Positions 9,746-21,606 of a DNA stretch of 64,000 bases are shown here, one piece after another; positions within the stretch are counted from its first letter, which is position 1, and each line of letters begins with the position of its first letter. The stretch is from assembly GCA_037013495.1 (NCBI GenBank), contig CM072810.1:81700449-81764448 (forward strand), written 5' to 3'. The DNA comes from Hippophae tibetana. Its lineage: Eukaryota; Streptophyta; Magnoliopsida; Rosales; Elaeagnaceae. The notes below the pieces were generated by a model. That model had not been told where the DNA came from, searched no databases, and saw only the letters and a program-made list of their open reading frames with translations. A program made the position numbers and the translations under genes.

Positions 9746-11063
9746 CTAAGCTATTTTTATGTCCTGGAAGACGTTCAACATCAAAATTGTAATGGTTGAA
9801 CCATTGTTGCCATCTAGTAGTCTTCCTTGTTTGTAATCACCTGCAATATTAGTTCTTAAGAAATAACCAAAATTCTTGTTATCTGTTTTAACAATGAATC
9901 TGAAACTTATGACATATATTGCAAATTTCTTAATAGTCTTTTTAACAGCTAAATATTCTTTTTCATTACTATGATAATTTAATTCTGAACCTTGGAAAGA
10001 TCCTGATGTATATCTACAAAGATATTCATCTTTGTCATCTACTCTTGCTTTAAGAACTGTTCGCCAATATTCTTGTGAAACATCTGTTTCAATTATCATC
10101 TTATCATCTGGTCCTGGATGGTATAAAGTTGGTAAATTTTTTACCTTTGGTTTTACTCTATCCATATATAGAGTATCTTCTTCTATCTATTTCCAAAATG
10201 ATATTTTTTCAATTTTGCTTGTAATGGTTTTATCATTTCTGCAAGTTTCTTGATATAAGCTTCTGCATATGTTAAACATCCTAAAAATCTTTGTAATTGG
10301 TTTTTATCTTTTAATTCACTAGGAAAACCTTGAATATTATTTAGTATATGAGGTTGTAGATTATCTTTTCCATCTTCAATTTTCAACCCTAAGTATTTAG
10401 TTTTTTGTTGAGCAAGAACATCTTTTTTTTCAGAGAGTACAATGCTTTCTTTTCTACATTATTGTAGAATGTTGACAATATCCAAATAATGTTTATTTAG
10501 TTCATTACTGAAAACCAAAATGTCATCTCTATATAAACACAACAAATATCTTGCAATTTCTTGAAAATGTTATCCATATATCTTTGAAAAATACATGGAG
10601 CTTGTTTTAATCCAAATGGTATAACTATCCATTGAAATTGTCCTTTGAGACAACTAAATGCTGTTAATTTTTTGGATTCTTCATCGAGTCTTATTTGTCA
10701 AAATTTACTTTTGCAATCAAAACTCGAGAAATATTTCTTTTCTTTTATTAATGATAGTAGTTCTTCTTTTTTTGGAATGAAGTATCCATCATCAATAATT
10801 TCTTTATTCAGTGATTTAAAGTTTATTACCATTCTTTTTTTTCCTCTTCTTTTCTCAGCTTATTTTTCAACTAAGAATGTTAGGTTAGAGTGAGGTGAAT
10901 TACTTGGTATTATGATTTTTAATTTCAAAAGTTCTTGAATTTGTTTTCCAAATTCAATCATGTCTTCTGGAGTATAAATCATTGGTTTTACTCTTATGAT
11001 CTTGTTAGGATCTCTTAATTTTATGTTGACTATTGTTTTAGATTTATTTATTTTTGGATCCAA
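9746..11063 (-). pseudogene. EPRV-1 reverse transcriptase and RNase H
   Basis: Pararetroviral polymerase. The N-terminal RT block (RVKPMIYTPEDM ... SPHSNLTFLVEK) is at 10860-11063. The central palm follows in broken frames, with a VIPFGLKQAPCIFQRYMD block near 10590-10640 and the catalytic DDILVF region near 10515-10527. The connection block LQRFLGCLTYAEAYIKKLAE is near 10220-10320. RNase H (ETDVSQEYW, YTSGSFQGSELNYHSNEKEYLA, RFIVKTDNKNFGYFLRTNI) is at 9746-10165. The frame shifts at the catalytic motif, where two extra nucleotides precede the paired aspartates, and again between connection and RNase H near 10180, with further stops. It resembles caulimovirus/solendovirus-type polymerases more than the EPRV-3 polymerase. 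Confidence 0.85.
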
Positions 11064-11299
11064 AGGATTTTATGAGCTGACTATTTTTAATAGTTTTCTA
11101 ATGCTTGTTAAGGCTTTGCTTCTTGTATTTTATTGAGAAAAGAATTTTTTTTTCTTCTATATCTAATGAAATATTTTCTAAATAAGATTTTTGTTGGTCT
11201 TCTATCTCACCACGTTTTCGCTTTTTATGTTGTTGCATAAAAGTTGAGTTTGAGACAGTTAAAACATTTCATACTTTAGAAACATAGATGGTATCTCCT

Positions 11300-11760
11300 T
11301 CTAAGGTTGCGAGACTTATTTTGTCAGAATGTTGTGTGGAAGGTTGATATAAGTTTAGAAAATTATTTCCTATTAACAAATCTACTCCTGTTTCTTGTTG
11401 ATATATAGTAGGAATGTGAAAGTTTTCTCCTCCTATTATTATGTCAGTATCTTTTAATACCTGATTGAGTTTTATTGTAGTATTATTAGCAATTCTTACA
11501 ATTAAATCTTTTGGTGCTTGTTTCTAGTTGTCTTTTGGAAATACATATCTACTGGCTACACACATACTAGCTCCTGTATCTATATATGCATGTAAATAAT
11601 AAGTGTTATAACCTTTAAATTTTAGTCCTGCTTTAATGTAAATACTATTTTGATTTATAATACTATACAAATCATGAATATTCTTCATCAAAAGATGAAT
11701 GTTCATGATTTGAGTGTTCATATTCTGAGTCATTTATTTCTTCCTCAGTTTCTTTAAATA
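11300..11760 (-). pseudogene. EPRV-1 aspartic protease
   Basis: Retropepsin-type protease that would mature the viral polyprotein. The active site YIDTGASMCVASRYVFP is visible near 11530-11590, preceded by a GLKFKGYNTYYLHA strand. The frame is open at 11524-11733 and closed by a TAG at 11524-11526; sequence towards RT continues with stops. Its position between coat protein and RT matches the caulimovirid order. Confidence 0.75.
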
Positions 11761-11881
11761 GATAGATACTGTAAGTATCATCTATATCAGATTCCTCGAT
11801 CGGTTCTAATTCCATTTTGAAAGCTTCTTCTAAGATTTTTGCTTTTTGTGGAAATTATTTTTTATGTTGAAGTCTGCTTGG

Positions 11882-13400
11882 ACATTCGTTAGCATAATGT
11901 CCTTTTTTTATTATAGATCCAACATCTGCATTTTTTCTTGCATGAAGGGCAATAATTTCTCTTTTCAGAAGGTTTATAATTTTTTCTTCTAAAATATCTT
12001 TTCTTATAGTTTTCTCTATTAAATCTCTTTTTATATTTTTGAAAATTTTGTTTTCTGAATTTATATTTTTTAAATCTTTTAAATCTTTTATATTTTTTAT
12101 ATTTATATTTTTGTTTATAAGATTTTATATTACATCCAAATTTTCCTGGTATTCTAAAATCTTTTGTATCAAAACCGATTTTATCATTTCCTTTTATTTG
12201 TTTATAATCTTTTCTTTTTTGACATTTAATAATGATCCAATCTTTAAGACTTCTTATTCTTCCTCCTAGAGTATATGGTATAGTTTCTCTATTCTTTTGT
12301 TCTCAATTTTCTGTTAAGGTTTTATAGTGTTCCAGGTAATTTTTGAAAAAACATTTCTTTATAAGTTGTTTTTATAGAGGGTGGTAATTTATGATAATAC
12401 ATTTCATATTCACAAATAAAAGAATCTATGTAACACATGTTACAAATTTTCATAATTTTTAGATGCCAATTAGCTTCATTGATTTCATTTTCATTGGATT
12501 CAATGATAGTCCTTCATTTATCTTCTCCAATTAATTTTTTGCATATTTCATTTATTATTGTATCTAAGTATTCTCTTCCTATGAAAGCATTTTCTTGCAT
12601 TAATAAATGTTGTTGATATGTTAAGTTTGCAAACTAAACTTTTTACATTTTCTGTCATTTTATATGCTATAAGCACTCTACAAGTTGAAGGATTTGTTTG
12701 GGTAGTTTGAGAAGTTTGTATAAGTAAACTCATCCCACTAAACCATTCATCTAAGGCTTTTTTCTTATCTCTTATACAATCTAAATCTAGAAGTTCAGAT
12801 TTATAATTATTATGGAGTTTGAACTCTAGTGCAATATTGTCTCTAGCTCCCCAATGCAATCCTTCCTCTATTTTAGGTGGTTGTCTTCTTTTATACGTAG
12901 TATCAGGTTGTTTTGATCTTTGCCTATTTCTTTCTCCCTTATGTGTGTCAGATGTTTCTTCTTGGTAAGGGACTGGTAATAAAATTGGTTTCATATGACC
13001 TTTTGAGGTCATGTTTTCTGGTTTAGAATTAGTTTCATTGATTATTGTCATATCATCATCTTCTTTATTAGTATAAAGTTTTCCATTATAATGTTCTTCT
13101 ATGTCTTCATTGGTTAATGTTAATAACCTCACTAATGTTTCTATATCTCTATTTTCGGGATCCATGAATTTTCTTTCTAATTCTTTTCCATATTCCATTA
13201 AATTAGAATTATCTCTTTATTTTTAGATTGTTCCTCATTTTTTTTTCTCATTTTTAAGAATCAAAGAATCTGATCTCCTTGGTGGTTCTTCTTTTAATTC
13301 TTCTAAGGAATCATATTTATAACCTATTATTTCATTATTCTTATGTATGTTGTATACATATTTTATTAGTTCCGAAAATTCTTTGTGCATATCTTGTTGT
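11882..13400 (-). pseudogene. EPRV-1 coat protein region with zinc finger
   Basis: Caulimovirid-type capsid protein remnant. An N-terminal acidic/coiled-coil part runs to about 13200. The open stretch 12548-13198 then has KELERKFMDPENRDIETLV, a basic RNRQRSKQPDTTYKRRQ segment and the GARDNIALEFKLHNNYKSELL block. The frame is broken downstream. The C-terminal zinc finger lies at 11882-11930 and reads CRCWIYNKKGHYANEC. Where the CX2CX4HX4C pattern needs its second Cys there is Tyr (TAT), so zinc binding should be lost. EPRV-2 carries the matching N-terminal block (40420-40560). Confidence 0.7.
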
Positions 13401-13929
13401 AGTTTATTATAACCATATTCTTTTATTTTCTTTAGTAATTCTCTTTGTATATCTATTATTTCCTATAAATATTTTGTGTTTGATTCTTGGACTAAATCTA
13501 TTTCCTCTATCAATAATTGTATAGTTTCAAATAATATTGCTTGATTTTTTGCTACACTTACTAGGCTTCCATTTATTTCTAAATGCATATTTTTTATTTT
13601 ATTTCTAAACATAATTTTTCCCTAATATACAATCATGAACTAATGCTTTCATTATTTTAACTTCATATTTTAGTTTTTTAACTTCTTCTTGATTAGAAGT
13701 TTCTCTTTCATGATCTATAAAAATAAATCTTGATATACTATTAGTTTTAACAACATTACTATTTCTTCAAGTTATTAATAGTTTTTTTAATATCTAATTT
13801 TCATTTTTCTGGTATTTCAAAATCTGTTAGTATTTTTGGTTTTATTATTTGTTCAAGTTCCTTAAAAGTTTTATCTATTTCTATAAATTGATTTAGCCCA
13901 TATATTGAACTATTATGATTATTTATTAA

Positions 13930-14450
13930 AGAGTATACCACTAGATAATGTATTAGAAAATAGATCATTTCTTTCTTTTATTAAATCTCTTATTTCAAAT
14001 TGATAAGCTAGACTTAATATTTGATTTAGATTTTTATCATGTATGGTTATAACAAATCTAGGGTATGTTGTAAATTTTAGCTTTTGGTATCCTAAATTAC
14101 CATGTATTTATTATTCTGTTATCTAATAATATTATTTTTATCGGTATATCTATTCTTTCTTTAAAATGAGTTTTTATTAATATTTGAATTCCTACTAAAT
14201 GGATGAATCTAATTTTTTCTTTATCTTTATGAGGAATTTTTGATAACTTGTTTAATATAGTTTCTTTATCAATTAATGATATATTATATCTTCTTTTTGT
14301 ATCTGTAATCTTAATACTTATTTCTTTATTACTTATGTTATAATAGATTATATTTTTTTTAGTGAATAATTTTCTTAATAAAAATGATGATTCTTTAAAT
14401 TCATCTCATTTTTTAAGATTTAATTTTGTTTTTGAATTTCTTCAAATTTC
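13930..14450 (-). pseudogene. EPRV-1 movement protein (30K type)
   Basis: Remnant of a plant-virus 30K-superfamily movement protein, which would form plasmodesmal tubules for cell-to-cell spread. Minus-strand translation shows the IHLVGIQILIKTHFK and IPIKIILLDNRI blocks at about 14110-14210, then KLKFTTYPRFVITIHDKNLN and ILSLAYQFEIRDLI to about 13970. Stops are present after the DNRI block and near 13935. The same blocks recur, more decayed, in EPRV-2 at 39400-39720. The assignment rests on the LDNRI-type motif and on its place before the coat protein. Confidence 0.65.
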
Positions 14451-14569
14451 TTTTTACTTATTACTATTTTTTATGAAAAATATCTTGAAATATCTTCTAT
14501 TTTTTTGTCTATTATTTTTTGGTTTATTTTTTCTTATTCTATTTTTTAAAATGTTTTTTTAATTAATTC

Positions 14570-14900
14570 AACCTTACGGGTATTTTTGATAACTATTAGA
14601 TTTAATATTCGTTATGTTTTCAACGATATTTTTGATTTTTTTTAAACTTTGGTGGTATTTACGAAGATTTCTTAAATTTTGTGATATTTCTGATTTTTTT
14701 TCCGTGCCACCTTTGTTTCTTTTTTTCTTTTTTATTTTTCTGCACTTGCCTTCTGCTCTCCCTTCAACGGCTGTTCCTCTGCGTTGCTTCTTTTGTTTTG
14801 TTTTTGTTTTTATTTTTTTTTCTGTATTCTCTCTCTGGCGTCTGTTCTTCTGTATCTCTTTTCTATCTTTATTTATATATATAAATATATATATCTTCAA
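14570..14900. other. T/C-rich tract, no gene
   Basis: A strongly pyrimidine-rich (plus strand) stretch. The long phenylalanine/leucine-rich plus frames and lysine-rich minus frame here are composition artefacts. I see no gene. Confidence 0.7.
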
Positions 14901-14927
14901 CGTCTCCCTATGCTATGGTGCGTTTGG

Positions 14928-15195
14928 TTTATATATATTAATTTTAATTTGATAGTTATTAGATTACATGTTTCTAAAATTTTGGTTTTTTGTTATTTTT
15001 AAATATGTAATAAAATTTAAATAATAATAATGAAGTGTACTTTCAATAAAAAAAATTCTTATATATATATATATATTAATTTTAATTTAATAATTATTAG
15101 ACGATATGTTTTTAAAATTTTAGATCTTCATTATTTTCAAATCTATAATAAAATTTAAATAATAATAATAATGAAGTCTACATTCAATAAAAATA
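14928..15195. repeat. Imperfect ~130-bp direct duplication
   Basis: Two diverged copies in a row, each running from TTTTAATTTGATAGTTATTAGA-type sequence through AATAAAATTTAAATAATAATAAT to ...TTCAATAAAAA, at about 14928-15058 and 15075-15195, separated by a TA run. Confidence 0.7.
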
Positions 15196-15307
15196 AATAA
15201 AATTAGACTAAAGTCAAAATTGAGAATTGATAAATTATGTAAGTCATCAATTACTTTAATAGTATTATCAATTCATGTTTGGTATTTTTTTTACTTAGAT
15301 TTTAGAA

Positions 15308-15594
15308 GTGTTATTTTAATGGTACCCTTATTTAAAAAAATATATCAATTTAATATAGTTTAATTAGGGATTTTTTTTACATATGCATTAATACAAATGC
15401 GATATTTAAAAGAAATTTTTAGATAATTAATTATATGATACTTAAAGATATTTGAGATAATAAATTAATTGATTATCTAAAAATATCTTTTGAATATTGC
15501 ATTTGTATTATTATATATGTAAAAAAAAATTAATTAAATGACAAATTATATTTAATTAATACATTTTTTTTAAATAAAAATACTATTAAAACAC
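15308..15594. mobile_element. Foldback / MITE-like inverted repeat
   Basis: The left arm (from GTGTTATTTTAATGG, through ACATATGCATTAATACAAATGC, to TTTTTAGATAATTAATT) is the reverse complement of the right arm (ATTGATTATCTAAAAATATC ... GCATTTGTATTATTATATATGT ... ATTAAAACAC), with mismatches. The arms are ~140 bp and nearly meet, so the RNA or single strand would form one long hairpin. It has no coding capacity. Structure and size fit a non-autonomous foldback element. Confidence 0.65.
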
Positions 15595-15679
15595 CACCAT
15601 AAAAATGGTACTAAAAGTGAAATGGTGATACCATGGTAAAGAATCTTAATTTTGTATTTATTTTATTTTATGGTGGTGT
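15591..15679. repeat. Short inverted-repeat element (14-bp arms)
   Basis: ACACCACCATAAAA at 15591-15604 is matched exactly in reverse complement at 15666-15679, giving an 89-bp unit that overlaps the end of the larger foldback. It may be a MITE or part of a compound one. Confidence 0.5.
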
Positions 15680-16140
15680 TATTTGACAATCCAAAATATT
15701 ATTATTATATTTTTTTATTTAATAATAATGATACTAAAATTTAACTAATTACAAAAACAAAATATACAATTTATATATTTTATTTGAAATCTTGTCGATT
15801 AAGGTGATGAAGCATCCATTTGTTTGCATTGATCTCAAAGATTGTGTTGGTTGCTTTAATACATGATTTTTTTCAAAAGAATGTTGCGAAAGTTCATTTT
15901 GTAAAAAGGATTGACTTTTCTTATCCCATTTAATAGTTACGTGATCATAGTATATTTTCGTTCGAGGTATCAAAACAGTTAACTCTTTTTTTTTGTTTCT
16001 TTTTCTTTTTGTCAACCGCATTCTTCATATTTGTTATTTTGCAAGTGGTTAGTATGAGCCATGAACTTTTCCTTATTTTAATAGGACTTGCTCAAACAAA
16101 ACCCTTCCCTTCGCTGGTTAAAAGGTAAGTTCTGACAATT
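15680..16140. other. Intergenic, one exon-like fragment
   Basis: No complete gene is visible. A short minus frame of 90 residues (15749-16021) shows no recognised family. At 16085-16124 a 40-nt segment is flanked by TTTTAATAG and GTAAGTTC, like a plant internal exon; see findings. Confidence 0.4.
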
Positions 16141-16238
16141 TCATCCTTATTTTTGTGTGCTAATCATCATCATTATTTCATCCTTATTTTTGTGTGCTAA
16201 TCATCATCATTATTTCATCCTTATTTTTGTGTGCTAAT
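16141..16238. repeat. 37-bp tandem repeat, ~2.6 copies
   Basis: The unit starting TCATCCTTATTTTTGTGTGC begins at 16141, 16178 and 16215 with almost no divergence, which suggests recent duplication. Confidence 0.9.
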
Positions 16239-16239
16239 G

Positions 16240-19090
16240 TATACATCATCATCATTTTGTAATTGAGTATGACTAACTCTATTTTTCTATTATATTTACT
16301 CGGTTTGCAATATTGATATTGATAAAAATATCAAAATATATTTTTTATAAAAATATCGAAGGTATTATTAATATTGTTGATGAGAATTTAAAAAAATCAT
16401 GAAAAATATAATTTTTTTTATCAAAAATATGAATTTTTTTTTATCAAAAATATGAATTTTTTTATGAAATTTTATAAAAAATTAAAAAAAATTATTATTT
16501 ATATTTTAAATTAATTTTTATTTAATATATGTATCTTTAAATAAAAATATTTATATTAATCAATAAATTAACCAATTAATTAAAATATTATATAATAAAA
16601 TATATATTATTTTTTGTTAAATTTTTTGAAGTAATTAAATAGTATTTAATTATATTAATTATTATAAATAAATAAATCTCGATAGTATGAAAATAAATTT
16701 CATTGATTTATCCGTAAGTATTTGCTCTACTTGTATTTGAGTGGTTGTTAAACCTTATATGGTGGTTTCAATAATTCTGTACTATTTCATGATTGGTGAT
16801 ATAATTTTTTCTATGCAAACCTGTTTATATGGGTCTTATAAATCTAATTTGCAATTAACCACAATAATATGTGTTTTTATCTATTCATTTCATATATACA
16901 TCAAATAGGCTACAAACAAGAAAAAAAAATAGTATATTCTCTTATGTAAGAAAAAAATTGAATTGAAATAATTGCTCAAAAAAAAATTGATATTTTTGAT
17001 ATTTTGTTTAACATTTTAACAAAAATATTCACAATATCTAAGATATTTTAGCCAAAACAAAATATTTAAATAATATATAAGTAAAATTTTGTTAACATTT
17101 TCAACAATTTTGCATAATTTGGTAAAAAATATTAATATCGCGTTTTGATATTAGGATGTATAGAAATATTGTCGTGACAATATTGACTATATTGTATACA
17201 TTTTCATCTTTGCTCCTATCCTAACCTAAGGAGAATGGAGAAGGAATTTTTAAAATCATCATTTAAATTATCTCATTTTAAGATAAGAGAAACAATTATA
17301 AATTATTTCTCATATAAGGGACAAACCCACAACCCACGATCTTTTTAGTGTGAGTCACTCCTATTAACAATTCAATTAAGTGTAGAGGTGTAAGATGTGC
17401 TATGCTCTCTAAGTCCATCCAAACCTGACCCAGTAGTAGCCTAGTCTAAGGCTTGTTCATCAACTTATGTGTTTATAGTGCTAGAATGCGTTTGCTTGTT
17501 GGGCTTGTTTTTCGTCCATTTTTTTGTTCCTTTTTTTTAAACATAATTAATAATAAAATATTTTTTATTAATTATATTTAAATATATGCACTTTTATATA
17601 ATTTATTTTAATTTTTAATATAAAACTTTATCTTCTCATAAGACATAAAGATATGAAGATTTTTTATTTTATCTGTATTAATTATTTTTATATAAGAAAA
17701 ATAGTAAATTTTTAAGTTTAATATTTTTTGAATAAAAAATGAAAGAAATGAACAACGTTATATTACATTTAATTTTTCTCTTATAAATGACTTTAGATAA
17801 GTAAATATATAAGTTTCTTAATAAAAAAGATAATAAATAAATACTAAAATAATTTTGTACATGTATATTTTTAATATTAAAATAACATTGTATTGATATT
17901 AAAAATTAAAAAAAAAACTTTTTAATTATCTGTATTTCTTAATAATTTAAATTCTATCCATTTTTTAATATAATTTTTCATATTTCATAAACAAATATTT
18001 AGGAGATGATTTTTTATTTTCTAATAAATAGATTAATAAAATAGGTAATCAATAAATAAAAAAAAAGATCAATTACTTTCTATCATTCTTCTTTAAAGTA
18101 GTTAAATTTTTAAGAAAAATGTCTAAAATAACACACTTAACTCAAAACAATAAAAATAGTACACATATCTTGAATTGAAAGGTATATAAATTTGTATTAT
18201 GGATGTTGTTTTTATTATTAACAATCTTAGAGGTATTAATTTTATAGTTTTTCTTAATTTTAGATCACATATAATATATATTAAAATTAGTCATTTAAAT
18301 TAATATAAAAAGAATTAAAATGAACTTACGGACTAGATTTAAACTAACCTATAATTTGTTGGACTGAGATTTGCCTGATATTTCAATCTAACGACCCATC
18401 CTAAAATACTTGGGTTGTGTTAGTTCGGCCTCTTTACACAACTAATCCAATGGTTGGGGGCAATTTGGTTAATTCTATAACACATGATTGATGTGGGGTT
18501 CTGGGAGAATGCACTACATAGTACATATACTGTCCATTCCTTCACGGACAAAACATGCACACAAGGTAAATTTATTACAACTAGGAAAAATTCCAAGTAA
18601 ATATCTTGGTAAAGTAATTTTGCATTTTTTGTTTTTTATGTTACAATTAGAGACATGAAACAAATTGTTAAATCTAATTTAATTTATTTAAAATTAATTT
18701 ATTGAATTTATGAGTTAAAAAACTCATTTTACTTATGTCACAAATTTAAATGAACGGGTCATTAACTTATTTAATAAATACATGTTAAATTTTTAAAAAA
18801 TAACAAATATTATAAAACTAAAGAAGTTATTAAAATATAATTGTTAATTATTACTATATTGTTGATAAAATGATAATATTAGTCAAATTAAGAAATATAA
18901 AAAATAAAAATTAATTTTTTTAAAATAAAATAAAAGATAAAATTAAATTAAATTTATATTAAAATATTCTAATAGATATAGAATTTTAAGAAAAATAGTA
19001 ACTTAAAAACATACACAATATAATGGAGGTTAAAGAGACAATGGTTGATTCAGATTCGAAATTTAAATTGTATTTTTGCAATAATTTATA
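16240..19090. other. AT-rich non-coding DNA
   Basis: Very AT-rich sequence with homopolymer runs and no open frame of convincing composition. I see no recognisable element. Confidence 0.6.
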
Positions 19091-19740
19091 ATTAAATATA
19101 TATATATCATTTCATATATCATTAAAAATCTTTAAAATTTTTGATTTTTTTTAAAAGTTAGTTTTGTTATGTAAAGTTTTCGTACAAAATTATGGATATT
19201 TTGCTAATAATTGTTCAGATTCAAAAGAAATTTTTTACTCATTTTAAAAATATAAAATGTACTATTCACAAAAATTTATAAATCATTTAATATATTATTA
19301 GAAATTTTTAGAAGTCTAATTTTTAATAAATTTTACTGTTTTTAATTTCAAGTTTTCTATTAAAAGTTATGCATATTTTACCTGATTAGATTCAAATGAA
19401 CATTTTTTACTCATTTTCAAAATATAAATTATACTAATTCATAACATTTATAAATCATTTCACATGCCATTAGAAAGCTCCAAAAATCTATTTTTTAATA
19501 AATTTTATGGTTTGTGATTTCTAGTTTTTTATAAAAAGTTTTGTTTATTTTACTAATTATTGTTCATATACGGTATGTCATTTTTAACTCATTTTTGAAA
19601 TATAAATGGTACTACCTGGTAAAATATTATGAATCATTTCATATACTATTAGATATTCTAGCAGTCTAGTTTCTAAAAAAAGTTATTGATTTATTATTTT
19701 GAGTTTTATATACAAAGTTATGCTCAACCCAACACAATAC
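19090..19740. repeat. Degenerate ~175-bp tandem (satellite-like) array
   Basis: The anchor ATCATTTcATATaccATTAga recurs at 19107, 19282, 19454 and 19633 (spacings 175, 172 and 179). Between anchors, each unit repeats a TTTTACTCATTTT...AAATATAAAtt block and an AGTTTTcTAttAAAAGTTaTG block. The units are strongly diverged, so the array is old. The length is close to nucleosome-sized plant satellite monomers. Confidence 0.75.
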
Positions 19741-20274
19741 AACTTAAAAGGTCAAAAATAATAAAAAAATAAGGAATTATTTATCACACAAGCAATACAC
19801 AATTTTTAATTTTCAATTTCTACTTTTCAAAATTGAAACTAGATATTGATTATCAAATAATTTTTTTTTTCAAATTATTTTAAAATTAAAAATTTGATTC
19901 TAAAACTCAAAAATTACAAATTAAAATTTGAAATAATTATCAAACATGGTCTAAGTATTTAAATAATTTAAATGAGTTCACATATAAATAAGTTCAATTC
20001 ATCTAAAATTTAGACGAGTTGAGCTTGATCGAGCTGATCCGATCTACCTTATTTAACACATCTAATTATGATACATGTTGGTATTATCTAAACAAATGAT
20101 TTTTTTAGTTTCCAAAATAATTTGATACATGACATATAAAAAAATATAAATGCAAAAATAAGTATAAATGTATATAATATTAGTATTTATCCATGGATTA
20201 TGTTTTGAGAATTTTTATATAACATAAAATTATCACAAATTTAATAATATTATTTGCTTAGATATTATTTGGAC

Positions 20275-20600
20275 ATCCAGATCAACCCGGTGTTTGACCC
20301 ATGCAAATCGTTCAAGCAAAGTCACCAACTAGAGATGGAAGGCGAAGCACCCCAAATGTTATACCTGTAGATAAGCCCGAGCTCAATGATCAGCCCGAGT
20401 TCAATGATCAACCGAAGCTTAATGATCAACCCTAGCTCAATAATCAGCCCAAGTTAAGGTCGACCTCAACCCATGATATGTTGTACTTTATACCAATTAT
20501 ACTCCTCTAACATATAAATATATGTAATCATTATGTAATTGACACATGTATCTATAATCTTCTATAAATAGATGAACCTTTAATGAGATCCACACATTTT
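20275..20600 (+). repeat. Tat element 5' LTR
   Basis: Shares GACCCATGCAAAtCgTTCAAG, AAAGTCACCAAC and the run CCAATTATACTCCTcTAACAT with 32113-32345. It ends near 20600, followed by TTTTAGCGCCCACTATGAGG, a mutated form of the TGGCGCCCACCGTGGGGC motif usual after the 5' LTR of this group. It contains about four copies of an ~18-bp unit (CCCGAGcTCAATGATCAG) at 20373-20455; the 3' copy has about two. Confidence 0.75.
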
Positions 20601-20639
20601 AGCGCCCACTATGAGGCTCAAATTCTGAGGTCGAGCGTA

Positions 20640-21605
20640 AGTTTCTGACCCCATATCCTTTGAGATTCACCATGTTCCTTGAGAGAACTTGGAAAACCAA
20701 TCGTGTTCTACTTACGAACTATAAATACCATAGTAGGAACTCGCGCTGGAAGATGGTCGAGGTTGGCTAACTGTAAAGAAATGGAAGCTCAAAGAAATAC
20801 CTCACCAACCCTCAATGAAACGAGGACAAAAGATAACACCCACTACCAAGAGTTGTCTCACCAAGTCTTCGAGTTGAGAAAAGAGCTCGAGGAAATTAGG
20901 AGAGAGACAAAGGTCGCTATGCTCCGAGATAGGGGGAAGGACCTCGGAAGACCAAACAAATAAGTCAACCAATGGAAATGATGTTGGGCACAGCCAACCT
21001 GAGTCCTAACAAGTTGAACATGAAGACGAGGGGGAATCCTTTTTCTAGCTCGGCGAGGCCTAGTAATGAACAATGGATTCAAGAAAGAAAAGGCTAGGAA
21101 GCACGATTCAAGTGCTAGAGGAGACCAATAAGAGGCAAGATTAGGTTTTGAAAGTGATGAATGAGAAACATGAGAAGGGAAAAACCCTTTATGACGTGGA
21201 CAAATATTATGAGCTAATTATATCGCTCCTCTTTTTTTGATAAAATAGAAAATGATGAACCACCATCCAAGTTCAATTCCTCTAAGTGCCCTTATTATTT
21301 TTGGACAAAAGACTCGGTAACACATGTTCAACACTTTAAAACAACCATGGCTCCTATGAGTCTCACCCAGGGAAAGAGAGATGCCATGATCTGGTACACT
21401 CTTTGAGGGCACGTAGAAATGGTTTAATAACCTGGCCCCTAGATCCATAACCTCCTTCTCACAATTTGCTAGGTTATTCATCACAAACTATGCCTGCAAC
21501 AAATCTTTGAAGAAGGAGTCTCACCACCTTTTCTCAATTATCTAGGGGAAAGGGGAATCCACTGAATAATTTATAAGACAAGACTGGCATTGGGTTAGCA
21601 ATATC
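20640..21605 (+). pseudogene. Tat-type gag, N-terminal part
   Basis: Plus-strand gag remnant. An open part at 20679-20963 ends in a charged coiled-coil-like stretch (ELRKELEEIRRETKVAM). Further down, 21230-21400 shows a gag core (PPSKFNSSKCPYYFWTKDS, then FKTTMAPMSLTQGKRDAM and IWYTL). Stops follow soon after and the frame is cut near 21605 by repeat copy A. Its missing continuation is the zinc-knuckle piece at 27656. Confidence 0.55.
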
Positions 21606-21606
21606 A

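Noticed and set aside
14574..15002. Several overlapping frames on both strands, Phe-rich or Lys-rich
   Set aside because: All follow from one pyrimidine tract; no family resemblance.
15749..16021. 90-residue minus frame MRLTKRKRNKKK...
   Set aside because: No recognised family, Lys-rich start from a poly-A-like stretch, no upstream signals; too weak to call a gene.
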